Shown here: piece after piece, positions 1 to 10,314 of the stretch
Position numbering within the stretch: the first letter of the stretch is position 1
Layout of the letters: each line of letters opens with the position of its first letter
Origin: Riptortus pedestris
Taxonomy: Eukaryota > Arthropoda > Insecta > Hemiptera > Alydidae
DNA length: 64,000 nt
Assembly (NCBI GenBank): GCA_019009955.1
Contig: CM032230.1
Span: 10,093,501-10,157,500 of the forward strand
Direction of reading: 5' to 3'
Program-made: the position numbers and the translations under genes
The notes under the pieces: generated by a model
The model's input: only the letters and a program-made list of their open reading frames with translations
Told to the model about the DNA's origin: nothing
Databases searched by the model: none

Positions 1-49
<49 letters not shown>

Positions 50-489
50 GTGTCCGATCGTTAGCAACCTCGATATTTAAACGTTTTATATAAACTGGAA
101 TATGAGGTTTGTTAACGGTTAAAAGCAGCCAAGTGGGAGGGAAGGTTTAGAGGGCGAGAATTTCAAAAATTCTATATATCTCTGTTGTTTGCTTCGGATC
201 AGAAAATTGTATATAATCAATGCTATTGCAAATGTAATGTTCTGTAAATGTTATTATATACACGTTTTCAATATCTTGATTGTTAGCCAAGATATTTGCA
301 TGTTTTAGTTTTATGTATTTAGTAAACCCCAACCTCCTTCCCATTTAATATTAACAATAATCTGTTATATTATGAAACACTTTATTTGCAGCCTACATAC
401 CAAATATACTTCTCATTGCACTTTTAGGTTCTGAGATAAATGCAAATGAGTGGCACACGTGGGAAACGCAGCCCCTGAGTGACGGAATT
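1..489 (+). mobile_element. HINE copy, B type, 5' half outside window
   Basis: The window opens inside the microsatellite core (TA then GT, to about 52) of a HINE element and runs through the shared body to a complete 3' end. The 3' end shows GTGGGAAA, a remnant of the GC hairpin and GACGGAATT. The B-type segment (CCCCAACCTCC, then AATAATCTGTTATATTATG) is clear. It is non-autonomous and encodes nothing. Confidence 0.8.
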
Positions 490-828
490 TGTTACCACCC
501 CCCGGGTAGTATCGATGGAACCTCAATAGCTGAGGGATTCTGCATTTCCCTTAAGCGTCTGTTAAAAACGAGATGAGTCGACAGGGTAAAGAAGGACGCT
601 TAGGAGTGTACTGGACAGCCATCGCCTAGAATATGGGAGATGTGGAGAAGCTGGAATTGGGGACAAACCATGTTAAAGGCTCGAAAAGCTGAACGAAAAA
701 AATAAATAGAAATTGTACCTTTGAGTTGACAAGGGAGGAGAGTTCTGTCATCTTGATAGCCCATCTCTGCAAGTGGTAGAATGAGTTACCTGTGACTCTC
801 CGTTCTGGACTAGACGGGCGCTAAGGGG

Positions 829-880
829 CCAATCAGAGGGCAGGTATAAGTCAGCCAGCTGTTGTAGAGTCCATTCAGAG
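829..880 (+). promoter_or_regulatory. candidate RNA polymerase II core promoter
   Basis: A CCAAT box (CCAATCAG, 829-836) is followed by TATAAG at 845-850 and an initiator-like TTCAG with its A at 877, so the TATA box sits about 32 bp before the presumed start. This spacing is right for an arthropod promoter. Downstream, a 21-codon frame starts at ATG 934 (MERAAMKMMIMRREACVAGV..., stop 997-999), which could be a chance frame or the start of a first exon. Motif spacing is the only support. Confidence 0.3.
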
Positions 881-1150
881 GAACCGATCATTAGTGAATG
901 ACTAAGAGGCTGTTTGTTTTGATTGGTGGAGTTATGGAGCGAGCTGCTATGAAAATGATGATTATGAGAAGAGAGGCATGTGTGGCTGGTGTCCAGTGAC
1001 TGGAGTATCCCGTGCCTGTAATTGGAGTCAGCCTGCCTAGATTATCAGCGGGGTTGGAGGGTGTGTCTCCTGAATAGTTGATGCCCTTCTCCGCCAGGTG
1101 CCGCTGAATCTTTTATCGCCCACTTGACATCGGCTACACGCTCTAACCTC

Positions 1151-1181
1151 TCACAGATACACACGGCACTGGTATCTGTGA
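1151..1181. repeat. perfect 10-bp inverted repeat (hairpin)
   Basis: TCACAGATAC (1151-1160) and GTATCTGTGA (1172-1181) are exact reverse complements around an 11-nt loop. It lies in the low-copy island. It could be a cruciform or a dyad binding site; no function is shown. Confidence 0.6.
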
Positions 1182-1450
1182 CCCTTGTCTCAGTTTCAGA
1201 GATTCACTCGACATATGTTTGTGGAAAAATGTGATTACAAACAAATATATAGGTGATGACAACATAACTTGCATGGAGTCGTCATAGTATTTTTTGAAAA
1301 AATATATTCAATAATAGGTGTCTTTGAAAAGCTCCTTAACACGAACATGAACCTTCAATTGAACAGTTTAGACAACTCCTCAAAGACTTACTTTCAGAGC
1401 AAATAACAGTATACTTCTCTTGGATTAAACCATGTCCAGGACACTTCGAA

Positions 1451-1964
1451 AAAGTCCGTCAAGCAGGGGCTCCGTTAACTAACCAGACTTCTCACGTTCG
1501 TCACTTATTTCCATTTATCATAAAATGTTAAAGTTCAATGAGAACAATATTTAGTATTTAGGCATCAAATTACCAGCTTCATAGTATTACACCTTAATGT
1601 CAATATGACTTGAGTAGGGGAGGGGTTTAAATTCAAATATCTCGGTTCATAATCAAGATCGTGAAAACACGTACATAGCAACATTTATAGAACATTACAT
1701 TTGCAATAAGTTTGGTTCTATACAATCTTTCAACCCGAGTCATAACTAGCTATTAAGGTCGTACTCATGTCGCGAATTTCGAAACATTTCTTCAAATGCC
1801 TATATATATGATGTTGTTGTTTTTTTGGAGGTTTTTCACCAACATCGACCAAACCTCCAAAAAAACAACAACACCATATATGTAGGCATTTGAAGAAATG
1901 TTTCGAAATTCGAGTCATGAGTACGACCTCAATAGCTCATTTCCTATAAGGGACATCTGCTAAA
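1451..1964 (-). mobile_element. HINE copy with palindromic core
   Basis: Read on the minus strand, the 3' end (complement of AAAGTCCGTCAAGCAGGGGC) is at 1463 and the 5' tip (ATCTGCTAA) is at 1964. The normal body and (TA)n core are missing. They are replaced by a ~190-bp palindrome (1748-1937) carrying two head-to-head HINE 5' segments. Confidence 0.7.
1748..1937. repeat. 190-bp near-perfect palindrome
   Basis: The two halves are reverse complements from AGCTATTAAGGTCGTACTCA at the left to its partner ending AATAGCT at 1937. The arms are about 85 bp, and the short unpaired centre reads TTCACCAACATCGACC. The outer parts are HINE 5' sequence; the inner GTTGTTGTTTTTTTGG-type sequence is not in most other copies. 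Confidence 0.8.
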
Positions 1965-2539
1965 TAACTTAGCTGACAGGAAAGTAAAGGAGGCCGTAAA
2001 AGACGAACACATGGCCAATCATTGCAATAGAATTTTGAGAGAAGAATAAATTACTTACAGAAAATGTTAAATGTTGGCAAGAACGATGGGACACAGCAGT
2101 CGATGTATTACTCTTAAAAAGCCTCATATGGGTCTCCGGTGTCATAACAGAATGCCTGTACAAAATGTTTTATTTTTTTCTCCGGACGCTAAGATAATAC
2201 ATCGGTTTTATTTTAACGGGAAAATAGATTTCTTTGATCCCAAAAACGATAATAAATTCGTCAATATTCCTCCAGTTGACAATCGGCGCTTCTTGAGTAA
2301 AACTATAAATATGACTAATTCGAAGCCAATAAGTGGATTATTTAGTGCTTCCAGTTACACAACAGTCATATCTAGACAGAAAACCAATATTACATCAATT
2401 AACTAATATTTTTAACTGTTTATATCCAGAGTAAAACTTTTAGTGCTGTTGCCGGGGCACCCACCACCTGAGTTCCAAATCTCCTCCCCAAAGCGTCCTT
2501 AAAATGGAGCCTAAAGTTCAGTACTAAGACGGGAACTGT
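1965..2539. other. AT-rich spacer with one uncertain ORF
   Basis: No recognised repeat is visible. A 111-codon ATG frame at 2071-2406 (+) contains FFSPDAKIIHRFYFNGKIDF, which I do not recognise. It has no visible splice or promoter context and could be chance in AT-rich DNA or a decayed transposon fragment. Confidence 0.4.
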
Positions 2540-2735
2540 TGCTCATGCATCGCAACGCTGACGCGGTCGCTATTTTTATTTGATCGTTATCAAACTCAAC
2601 ATTTAAATGTTTCATTTAAAAATCGAGAACAAGTTAGGGGAATGGCTGAAATCGAGCCAGTGGGATGGAGGGGTTTTGTGGGGGATTCGAAATATCTCCC
2701 TTATTATACATTAGACATAGGGAGAAATTATGTAG
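2540..2735 (+). mobile_element. HINE internal fragment
   Basis: It contains GCGGTCGCTATTTTTATTTG, the run to CATTTAAATG, and GGCTGAAATCGAGCCAGTGG with the following G-rich tract, all in HINE order. Both ends and the microsatellite core are missing. Confidence 0.65.
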
Positions 2736-3038
2736 AGAAAATCATATAAAGGCCTGTTGCCCAAAGCCCGTGCAAAAATACTGGAATTAAATTTGGTTTA
2801 GTTTAGGTTTCTCTTATTGATGATATTTGGTGTTCAGAGCACTTAATATAATTCAATCTTGAGAAAGGTGTTGTAGAAGCAAGTGTTGATGCCTACTAAT
2901 CTATGCGATAGCCTATGTCATTGATGCAAGTAATGTAACTTGACCGGTACTTATCGATTCAGAACCTTCGTATACTTGTAGATTATGAGTTTATTATGTA
3001 ACTGTTCCCTTAGAAGTAGAGTGTCATATAAATTCCAT

Positions 3039-3256
3039 TTTTAGTTTTACAGAAATAGTTTGAATTGATGTTTTAGAGTTAAATCACAGGACAGGTTTAA
3101 TAATAATGCTTGAAAGCCTGAAACTGAAGAATCTTAGAACCGTAGAAGGTAACTGAAGTACATATCTTCAGTTTTAGACTTTCAAGCATTTTTATTAAAT
3201 CCGTCTTGTGATTTCAGGGTAAAACATCAATTCAAACTATTTCTGTAAAACTAAAA
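3039..3256. mobile_element. short foldback element (MITE-like)
   Basis: The left arm begins TTTTAGTTTTACAGAAATAG at 3039 and the right arm is its inverted copy ending at 3256. The arms are about 85-90 bp with a short centre near 3127-3162. It has no coding capacity. No target-site duplication is evident, so the family is unassigned. Confidence 0.7.
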
Positions 3257-3680
3257 CGAATTTCTTGATGGTAGAAAATGTACCAGGATTACTGTGATTT
3301 GAAAAAGGATCAAATGTAAAATTTAAGTTTTTTCCATATGGTATTTCATCTACACATTTTTCTTAAAAGAATATGGTTTCATATCTTTCTTAGTTCTGCG
3401 ACCAAATCAGATAGAAAGAAGCCTCAATTAGTTAGACGAAGATGTAACAAAAATTAGTATCTTCCCTGATGAGAAAACCCCTGGAGCAGTTAACCGGAAT
3501 GGTCAGAAGAATATTACAATTATTTATGTTTCTGAATCATCAGCCTTCAAACGATTCCAACTACTTTCCACGCGATTTTCACTAGAAGCTAATATATCAG
3601 CTTTATCAACAGGATGGGTCATGTCCATCTTAGAACTGTAATGATTTGAGTCATACCAGCTGAGGAAATCTGTTTAGTTT
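3257..3680. other. spacer, HINE 3' remnant at right edge
   Basis: Mostly unique AT-rich sequence. The last ~50 bp (GTCATACCAGC, then GGAAATCTGTTTAGTTT) resemble a HINE 3' end lacking its terminal hairpin. No gene is seen. Confidence 0.4.
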
Positions 3681-3716
3681 CAGGATCAATAAGAAGGCCA
3701 AGTCCTCTACAGTTTT
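3681..3716. repeat. left arm of a perfect 36-bp inverted repeat
   Basis: This 36-bp block, starting CAGGATCAATAAGAAGGCC, is repeated exactly in inverted orientation at 5391-5426. The two copies bracket a complete HINE and a foldback element, about 1.7 kb in all. Confidence 0.9.
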
Positions 3717-3851
3717 AGCAGATTCCCCTTAAGGGAAATCAGCTATTGAGGTTGTACTCATGACGGAATTTTCGACATTTTTCTTCAAATGTCCATCGAT
3801 CCTACCTAGTAGATGACGAAAATGAGGTCCGTTCAAAACTGTATATATATA

Positions 3852-3918
<67 letters not shown>

Positions 3919-4697
3919 CTGTTACCGCTCTAGCGGTCGCAATTTTTGTTTAATCCTTACCAAACTTCATATTTAAGCGTTTTATGTAAAAAGAAAGATC
4001 AAGTTCGTTAACGGCTGAAATTGGACCAGTGGGAGGGGGGGTTTAGAGGGGAGGATTTTCGAAAATTCGAAATATCTCCGTTACTATACGTCGGATCGAA
4101 ATATTATACAGAATCAATCTTATTACAAATTAAATTTACTATAAATATTGTTATATACATTTATTCTCTATCTTGAATATTAACCGAGATATTTGCATTT
4201 TTCAGTTTTCACCAAACCGCCACTTCTACTCATGTTACGTAAACAATACTCTGATACATAATAAATCACATTATTGGAAGTTTAAATACCAAAAATTGTA
4301 TTCAAGAGACCTTTATTATACGAGATACATGCAAATATGCACTGGTGACTCCCCACCCCCATCTTAAAGTTTTAAAATTTTATTGATTGAGATAACAATT
4401 ATTCTGACTCATTATTAATTACAGTACTAGATATAGTAAATAGTTCTCAATAAAATTAATGTGTTATATTCTGATATATTTCAGTAATTGTTTTTCTTTC
4501 CGGTGTGAGGCGGGACCCGTTTGTTTACATTTATAACCTAACGCTTCCTGTCGGCAGGCTATTGAAATTGGATGAAACATTTCTTATTTCCGTTTGTATT
4601 TATTCACGGCGTTGTGTTAGCAGTATGTATATTTATCTATTACTAAACTTCACGAGGGAAATCTGCTTAGTTTACGCAGCCCCTGCGTGACGGACTT
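3716..4697 (+). mobile_element. full-length HINE, A type
   Basis: The 5' tip TAGCAGATTCCCC preceded by TTTT, a (TA)n core at 3841-3914, CGCTCTAGCGGTCGCAA, GGCTGAAATTGGACCAGTGG and the A-type 3' third (GGCGGGACCCG) are all in order. The 3' arm, GC hairpin and GACGGACTT complete it. It is non-autonomous, and its 61-codon frame at 4505-4690 is a by-product. It is very similar to the minus-strand copy at 35808-36820, which implies recent mobilisation. Confidence 0.85.
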
Positions 4698-5394
4698 TTT
4701 TAATATAATGCAGAGTGCACTTTCGGAGTCAACGCTCCATCCTCAGTGCCTGCTGACAAACACAAACCTCGAGTTAATTTAACATTCACAGCATGACCAA
4801 AAAGCAAAATAGACAACAGTCATAAAAAAACAAAAACAAACAAACACAATATAAATAGTAAAAACAATGTTAAATCTTAAAACTAGTCAACTAATAAAAA
4901 AATAAAATCTAATCCTAGTCAAATAAGCAAAAACCCCATACTAATGTAGTATGGGGTTTTTGCTTATTTTTTAGATGTTTCTTACAGTTCCTCTGGGTAG
5001 TTTTTTCCGAGGTTCTCACCCACTGTGATATAAATCTGAAATTTAGGTAGTTTTTAATTTTATTTATAGTTTTTGACATATGCTTACCGTTGTTTGTTTT
5101 TATTATTTGACTTGTTATTAAATTTTTTGATTGTTTTGGCTTTAATTTATAGTAGTTGACTAGGATTAGATTTTTTATTTTTTTTTTTTATTAGTTGACT
5201 AGTTTTAAGAATTAACATTGTTTTTACTATTTATATTGTGTTTGTTTGTTTTTGTTTTTTATAACTGTTGTCTATTTTTTTCTGGCTTTTTGGTCATGCT
5301 GTGAATGTTAAATTAACTCGAGGTTTGTGTTTGTCAGCAGGCACTGAGGATGGAGCATTGACTCCGAAAGTGCACTCTGCATTATATTAAAAAA
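4696..5394. mobile_element. long-arm foldback transposon with central hairpin
   Basis: The ~227-bp left arm (4696-4922, starting TTTTTTAATATAATGCAG) and ~239-bp right arm (5156-5394) are nearly perfect reverse complements. The centre includes a 23-bp perfect stem with a 3-nt loop at 4921-4969. There is no coding capacity. It sits exactly at the 3' end of the preceding HINE. The family is unassigned, and the other occurrence needed to define its termini is not in this window. Confidence 0.8.
4921..4969. repeat. 23-bp perfect hairpin, 3-nt loop
   Basis: AAATAAGCAAAAACCCCATA and its continuation CTA (4921-4943) pair with 4947-4969 around the loop ATG. It lies in the middle of the foldback element. 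The stem is uninterrupted, so it could extrude as a cruciform or fold in RNA. Confidence 0.9.
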
Positions 5395-5426
5395 CTGTAG
5401 AGGACTTGGCCTTCTTATTGATCCTG
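5391..5426. repeat. right arm of the 36-bp inverted repeat
   Basis: Exact reverse complement of 3681-3716, directly abutting the end of the foldback element. Confidence 0.9.
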
Positions 5427-5454
5427 ATCAATTGGTTCCTCTACCATCCAGCAT

Positions 5455-5512
5455 ATTCCAGAGATATCTGTTTAGTTTATTCGACCCCTGCGTGACCGTC
5501 TTTCTATACACT
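5455..5512 (+). mobile_element. HINE 3' end fragment
   Basis: GATATCTGTTTAGTTTATTC, then CCCCTGCGTGACCGTCTTT, matches the 3' subterminal arm, hairpin and terminus. The rest of the element is not contiguous here. Confidence 0.6.
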
Positions 5513-6499
5513 TATTCCAAATAATCGGGCATCTATTTTGAGTTTTAGTCATTACTAGTGATTACTGGCAAGACAAGACCTGTAGAGAACTGATTACCTT
5601 AAATTTAGATCAGAATCAATGGAACAAGATCGACTAGATGCGATTAGGCTTCCGATGATGTGGAAATCGATGATTAGGGAGTGAGGTAGATGAGTTGAAC
5701 GAGCGATCGCGAGTGATGAGATGATTGCCCTAAGAGGTAGGAATATGGCGCGGGGCCAGGAGCTAGTATATTATGTATGACAGGGCAAAATGGCCGCCGC
5801 TCGATAAACTTATCTACCTAGCGTGCATTTCTTCTATAAACCATGGCTTTTTCTTAACGTGCCCGATCAGCCATCGTATAATCCCCAGGAAATAAAAGCG
5901 AGATCATTTGTTTTCTTCTTTTCCATTGTTAATAGTAAAATGAGGAGGGGAAAAGAAAGTTGTTTTTAGGTTTATTATTCAAAGCATATGTAAAGCAATG
6001 TAGGCATAGCACTTTGAATTAATTTTAGACTATAAATAAAAACAACTTGCTGATACAAATGTGATGTACATTTATATCAGGAAATGCTCATTTTAAAACA
6101 AACAATTTGTTCTTCTATTCCACCGTTAAAGAATATTATGAAAACAACTAGACACGCAAGTGTTAAGACAAACTTCATATTTGCACCCTGAATTATTGTG
6201 GGCCAACATTATTTATTCAGAACTCCCAACAATGACAACTTTATATAGAAATTTTACAAGTTCATTTCTGTTTTTCCGTGCACCGTCGTTTTTTAAAAAG
6301 AATAAAATATGTTATCATTATTATTTATTAAAGTCCATTTTTTTTTATGCTATGGCTATGGCCATTGAACGTTTATGGTGTGAGATACATAGAAATTTGT
6401 CGTGGGATGACGTCATGAAGGAAGATTTTGCATTCTTCTACAAAAATGTTTATTTCATCTATACCGTAATAAATAACCCGTTTCAGTCAACGCTCAAGA
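5513..6499. other. low-copy region, locally GC-richer
   Basis: 5640-5900 is less AT-biased and contains CGCGAGTGATGAG, ATGGCGCGGGGCCAGG and AAAATGGCCGCCGC, unlike any repeat here. 5900-6160 is plain AT-rich sequence. A 135-codon GTG-start frame at 6160-6567 is hydrophobic, runs into a HINE remnant and is not credible as a gene. Confidence 0.4.
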
Positions 6500-6807
6500 T
6501 CATATTTTTTATTGGCAGAAATCAGACCAGGAATAGGGGAGTTTATACAGGGGAATTTGAAAATTAAAAATATCTCTGCCATTATGAGTCAGAACCTAAA
6601 ATGTTATAGAACCAATCTTCTTAAACCATTGATGCTCTACAATTGTTGTTCTATGGATTTTTGTTCCACTCAAATATTAAGTGAGCAATTCGTACTTTTT
6701 GTTTCAATCAGAATATGTGGTGATGAGTTACCGGTGATTGACACAGTAGTTTGTCATACCAGCGTATGGGAAATTTGCTTAATTAACACAGCCCGCGTGG
6801 ACTTTTA
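6500..6807 (+). mobile_element. HINE fragment, diverged 3' half
   Basis: It starts in the GGCAGAAATCAGACCAGG body and ends in TGGGAAATTTGCTTAATTAA, CACAGCCCGCGTGGACTTT. The 5' half and core are absent. It carries GATGCTCTACAATTGTTG, shared with the copies at about 39.4 and 45.6 kb. Confidence 0.65.
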
Positions 6808-6944
6808 AATTAACATATAAATATACTCCCAATCAACAAGCTGAGACAAAGACAAGTATTGCTATACTTACGTGCCTTGCGGGTATAGTATCGTCTTGCC
6901 CCTTTATTTCATATAGTCATATTTCCTGTCCAGTATCTAATGTT

Positions 6945-7174
6945 GGCTCGGGGATCCGGTTAGCCATGCGAGTTAAAGCGTTGCCTTTAATCTCACACGG
7001 TAAACCGGAGTGGCGGGTTCGATTCCCGCCTGGGCAATAAGAATTTTAGTGACGAAATTCATTAAATAAAATCCTAAGTCCCACCCTGGCTAGAAAAGGG
7101 TGGTAACCTGTAGATAACCCGTCCCAATTAGCCTTAGTTGCAAAAAGTTGACGTTAATAAATAGTAATAATAAT
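6945..7174 (+). mobile_element. tRNA-derived SINE, near full length
   Basis: A tRNA-like head with a degenerate A box (TAGCCATGCGAG, 6961) and a perfect B box (GGTTCGATTCC, 7016-7026) is followed by a tRNA-unrelated body (GGCTAGAAAAGGGTGGTAAC). It ends in a TAA-type tail (AATAAATAGTAATAATAA). The B box would support RNA polymerase III transcription. Related pieces lie at 12.3, 15.05, 17.5, 33.4, 38.9 and 51.8 kb. Confidence 0.8.
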
Positions 7175-7716
7175 TTTGGCTCGATTGTATATTATATGCA
7201 AGTGCCCAGAAAACAGAACAGGACTTTTCATATATAAAATATGCAGACAAATGTGAATCAGCGACTATTCCCGTAGTTCTTGCGTGTTGACATATGAACT
7301 AACTTTACAAAGGGAACAAGTTGGTGGTTCAGATTTTTCCTTAAGGTTTTTATGCGTCAGATGCACAAGAAGTACCTTTTCGATTCTTGAACTTTGCTTA
7401 CTCGAAACACAACGGTGGTGTATTTTGGATTTCAAATGAATTACCAGGTCTAGCCTATTGATACAAACAATAATATATATATATATATATATTGTGTGTT
7501 TGTGAGAATTAATAGCCTGTTATAGCTTTTGCGGACGTAATGTTTGTTTCATATATTACGATACCCATCTTTAAATCTTTCATGTAATACTGCAAGTAAA
7601 GTTAACATAACTAATATATAGCAGAAGGTCAGTGACATGGAATATATTCTTGATAATTCAAACGCTAATGCCAAAACAAAAAAATAAAGTGATAATAGAA
7701 TTATTAAATTTATTAA
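7175..7716. other. AT-rich spacer
   Basis: Apart from a short (TA)n run at about 7472-7492 I see no recognised element and no gene. Confidence 0.4.
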
Positions 7717-8025
7717 CAAAGTGTAAGAAAAAAAAGCAATTTTAAGGATATTTCTGATGATATTTGCATACCAATTCATGATAAATTAAGACATACAGAA
7801 TCTACCACAAAAGAATTTATTAAAGATAATCCAAACTTATTGATCATTAAAGCTGATAAAACTAATAAAATGGTCATTATAAAAAGAGATGAATATATAA
7901 AGAAAATGGTGAATATTTTTAGTGGCACTACAACTTCCAAAGAAATAGAAGACATTTGCAATAGTCTTACAAACAGAGTAACTAAATACATCGACAAGAT
8001 AGTTAAAATTAAATTTATTCGATAG
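7717..8025 (+). pseudogene. Penelope-like retroelement RT fragment
   Basis: An open frame of 102 codons ends at TAG 8023-8025. Residues about 42-61, LLIIKADKTNKMVIIKRDEY, followed by IKKM, match the conserved block at the start of the reverse-transcriptase region of Penelope-like elements, typically K-A-D-K-G-N-x-T-V-I followed by x-Y-I-N-K-M. There is no start codon and no catalytic YxDD or GIY-YIG domain, so this is a 5'- and 3'-truncated relic. The family call rests on motif memory, not a search. Confidence 0.6.
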
Positions 8026-8973
8026 AACAAAATATGTTAACTAAAACAGAAATGTACCTCTTGTGCTTAATTAAATTGTTCAATGAAAATCGTCTACTTG
8101 TAAGTACAATAGAATCCCCAACACAGAAACTCCGCCATAGGTTAGTTAAGTACAGTTAAAAAGGTCATTTTTCACAAAAAATAAAGTTTCTCATTTGCTA
8201 AAATCTGATTAACAGGAGTGGAGAGTTAAGTGGGTGGAAGAATAAAAATTCCAAATACCTATTTATGGGGAGTTATTCATTAATACGAATTTCTTATACT
8301 CACAATAGATGCACACGCCTAACGAGCCGCAATTAAAAAGAACTATGAATTATATACCGGTAGTTTTTTCCGCTAAAATCAATAACATAAAAACAATTAT
8401 TTGTTTTGAAAATACTTAAAAGTGGGTATAAAAAAACAGTGGAGATCTTCATAAAAATTTAATTTTTTTTAATATTCGTCATTATGTCTAATATTCGGTT
8501 TTACAAATTCGAAAATTAGTTACCATTAATATACTATTTACATGATAGAAATATGGCCCAGTCATAAGAAGGGTAACTTATGATATGTAGTAAATTGTAT
8601 TATTTATTGTTTCTCACATTTGTAAAACGTAGGTCGTAACTCCCACGTTTTTAAATGCTATAGGTATAAACTAGAGTTTATTTATAATTTCATAATGAAA
8701 GAAATATCAAATATTTTTTATTAATAATATTTATATATGACTAATCATTAAGCGTCAATTATGAAGTTCTTGCGTCAGCTCCTTTTGTGTTGGATACATG
8801 AACAGGAAGGTATGATATACGCGGAAACCCACATGAGAAGATATCAGGAGAAGTGGAGAGAATTTTATTGGAATCCCAAATTTTTAAAGATCCACCTCTC
8901 CGTAGACCGTAGCGTACGGAGACTAATTAACTCAAGTCTTGGTGCCAGTGAGGATCAAGACATAGAAAAACTA
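8026..8973. other. AT-rich spacer, one unrecognised ORF
   Basis: 8026-8760 shows no repeat or gene. A 74-codon ATG frame at 8761-8985 (+) encodes a basic peptide (YQEKWREFYWNPKF) that I do not recognise. It ends in a HINE remnant, so it may be a broken transposon or host-exon fragment. Confidence 0.35.
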
Positions 8974-9030
8974 AGCAGGTTTTGAGGTTGTACTAACTCA
9001 TAAAGATACTATCTTGCTAGATAGTGATCC
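8974..9030 (+). mobile_element. HINE 5' remnant, left of hAT insertion
   Basis: TTTTGAGGTTGTACTAACTC matches the CTATTGAGGTCGTACTCATG segment, and GATCC just before 9031 fits the next HINE landmark. The HINE resumes at 10118 beyond the hAT-like insertion. Confidence 0.5.
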
Positions 9031-10117
9031 CAGAGTTGGGAAGTAATTAAATACTTTTGTAATTAACTGTTTTTTTCAACTAAGAAATACTAGTTATATA
9101 ATTGGAACTACAGTTACAAAAATGTAGTTGGTAACTGTAGTTGCACTTTCTTGGTTTCGCAATTACAGTAATTGTAGTTGGTTTTCATAAATCCAACTAC
9201 TAATTGAAATAAAAAGTAGTTATAAAAATAATTACAATTACTAGTTGTAATTGTAACTGTAGTTATTGAGTTATAACTACAACTACATATAGATCAGCCA
9301 TTTTTACCTTCCAAAGAGCGAATATATTTTGATCGCTTCTATATAAGTATTTACATTCGTGGTGGTGATGAATGGCTCATCTGAGACGAGCCGTGTTCAA
9401 TTGGTGCACAGAATGTGTCAGAAGAACTGAAGGTGGACGCTACTAACGCCGCACTCTCTTGTTCCGGCAATCGCCTCTTGCTCCCGCGCGTGATAGTGAA
9501 GACGAGAACTCCTTATTTTTTGGAGCAGAACGAGTAGAGAGTTTATTTTCCCAAAATCAAATAGCCTTTCTTACAAAAATTCTGAGTTAAGAGTAGTTTT
9601 AATGGCTAATTTTTTTAAAACATTATAGTTAAAAAGTATTATTTAATTTCATTTGACTCGGAAAAATATAAAAAGGAATATATTATTATCGTTTATTAAG
9701 GAAAATATATTATTTCCGTTAGTTTTCATTTATTTGCATTAAAATTATTTTCAGTTATTATAATAATGTAGTATATGTGAACTTTTGATTATAAAGACAT
9801 TGGATGTAATTATTTCTCAACACCCTCAACTACTTCAGTTAGTGTTTCACACAGTTTTTTTTAAGTAACTGCCCCAGTAACTGTAGCTGCAACTACAACT
9901 ACAGTTGCAATTACTAACTGTAGTTGTTTTTGGAACTACTGATTTTCTCAACTACTAACTGCAGTTGTAAAACTTCAATTACAATTACTTTAGTTTAAAA
10001 ATTTAGTTGCCCATTACCAATAACTAATTAGATTAGAAGTTGTAATTGTAACTATATTTCAACTCATGTAGTTATAACTTAGACTTGTAATTGTAATTAC
10101 AATTTTGCTCAACTCTG
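9031..10117. mobile_element. non-autonomous hAT-like element
   Basis: The termini CAGAGTTG (9031-9038) and CAACTCTG (10110-10117) are inverted repeats. Both flanking ~250-300 bp are packed with degenerate GTAGTTG / AATTACA motifs in both orientations, as in hAT elements with subterminal repeats. The centre (9300-9780) differs and includes a GC-richer stretch near 9370-9500. No transposase frame is present. A clear 8-bp target duplication is not visible, and the flanks are HINE sequence on both sides. Confidence 0.6.
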
Positions 10118-10167
10118 CTATCTAGGATATGACGAAAATTAGGTCCGTTCAAAACTGTATATATATA

Positions 10168-10218
<51 letters not shown>

Positions 10219-10225
10219 CTATATA

Positions 10226-10271
<46 letters not shown>
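10118..10271 (+). repeat. HINE core: (TA)n microsatellite
   Basis: HINE sequence (ATGACGAAAATTAGGTCC, GTTCAAAACTG) resumes after the hAT-like insertion and leads into a long interrupted (TA)n tract. The Helitron starts at its right end. Confidence 0.75.

Positions 10272-10314
<43 letters not shown>

Larger units (their letters stand above)
490..1450. other. low-copy island, no gene proven
   Basis: This stretch matches none of the repeat families in the window and has a more even base composition than its surroundings. It contains a promoter-like cluster near 829-877 and a 10-bp perfect stem at 1151-1181. No long open frame is present. Confidence 0.5.

Noticed and set aside
2071..2406. 111-codon ATG frame
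   Set aside because: Not listed as a gene because no family, splice signal or promoter supports it; it remains a weak candidate.
4505..4690. 61-codon frame nearly identical to one at 35815-36000
   Set aside because: Identity reflects recent copies of the HINE A type; the frame overlaps the non-coding 3' end and hairpin.
6160..6567. 135-codon frame, among the longest without simple repeats
   Set aside because: GTG start, hydrophobic AT-driven composition, runs into a HINE fragment, no recognisable motif.
6945..7030. Functional tRNA gene
   Set aside because: Perfect B box, but no cloverleaf is evident and the sequence continues into a SINE body present elsewhere.
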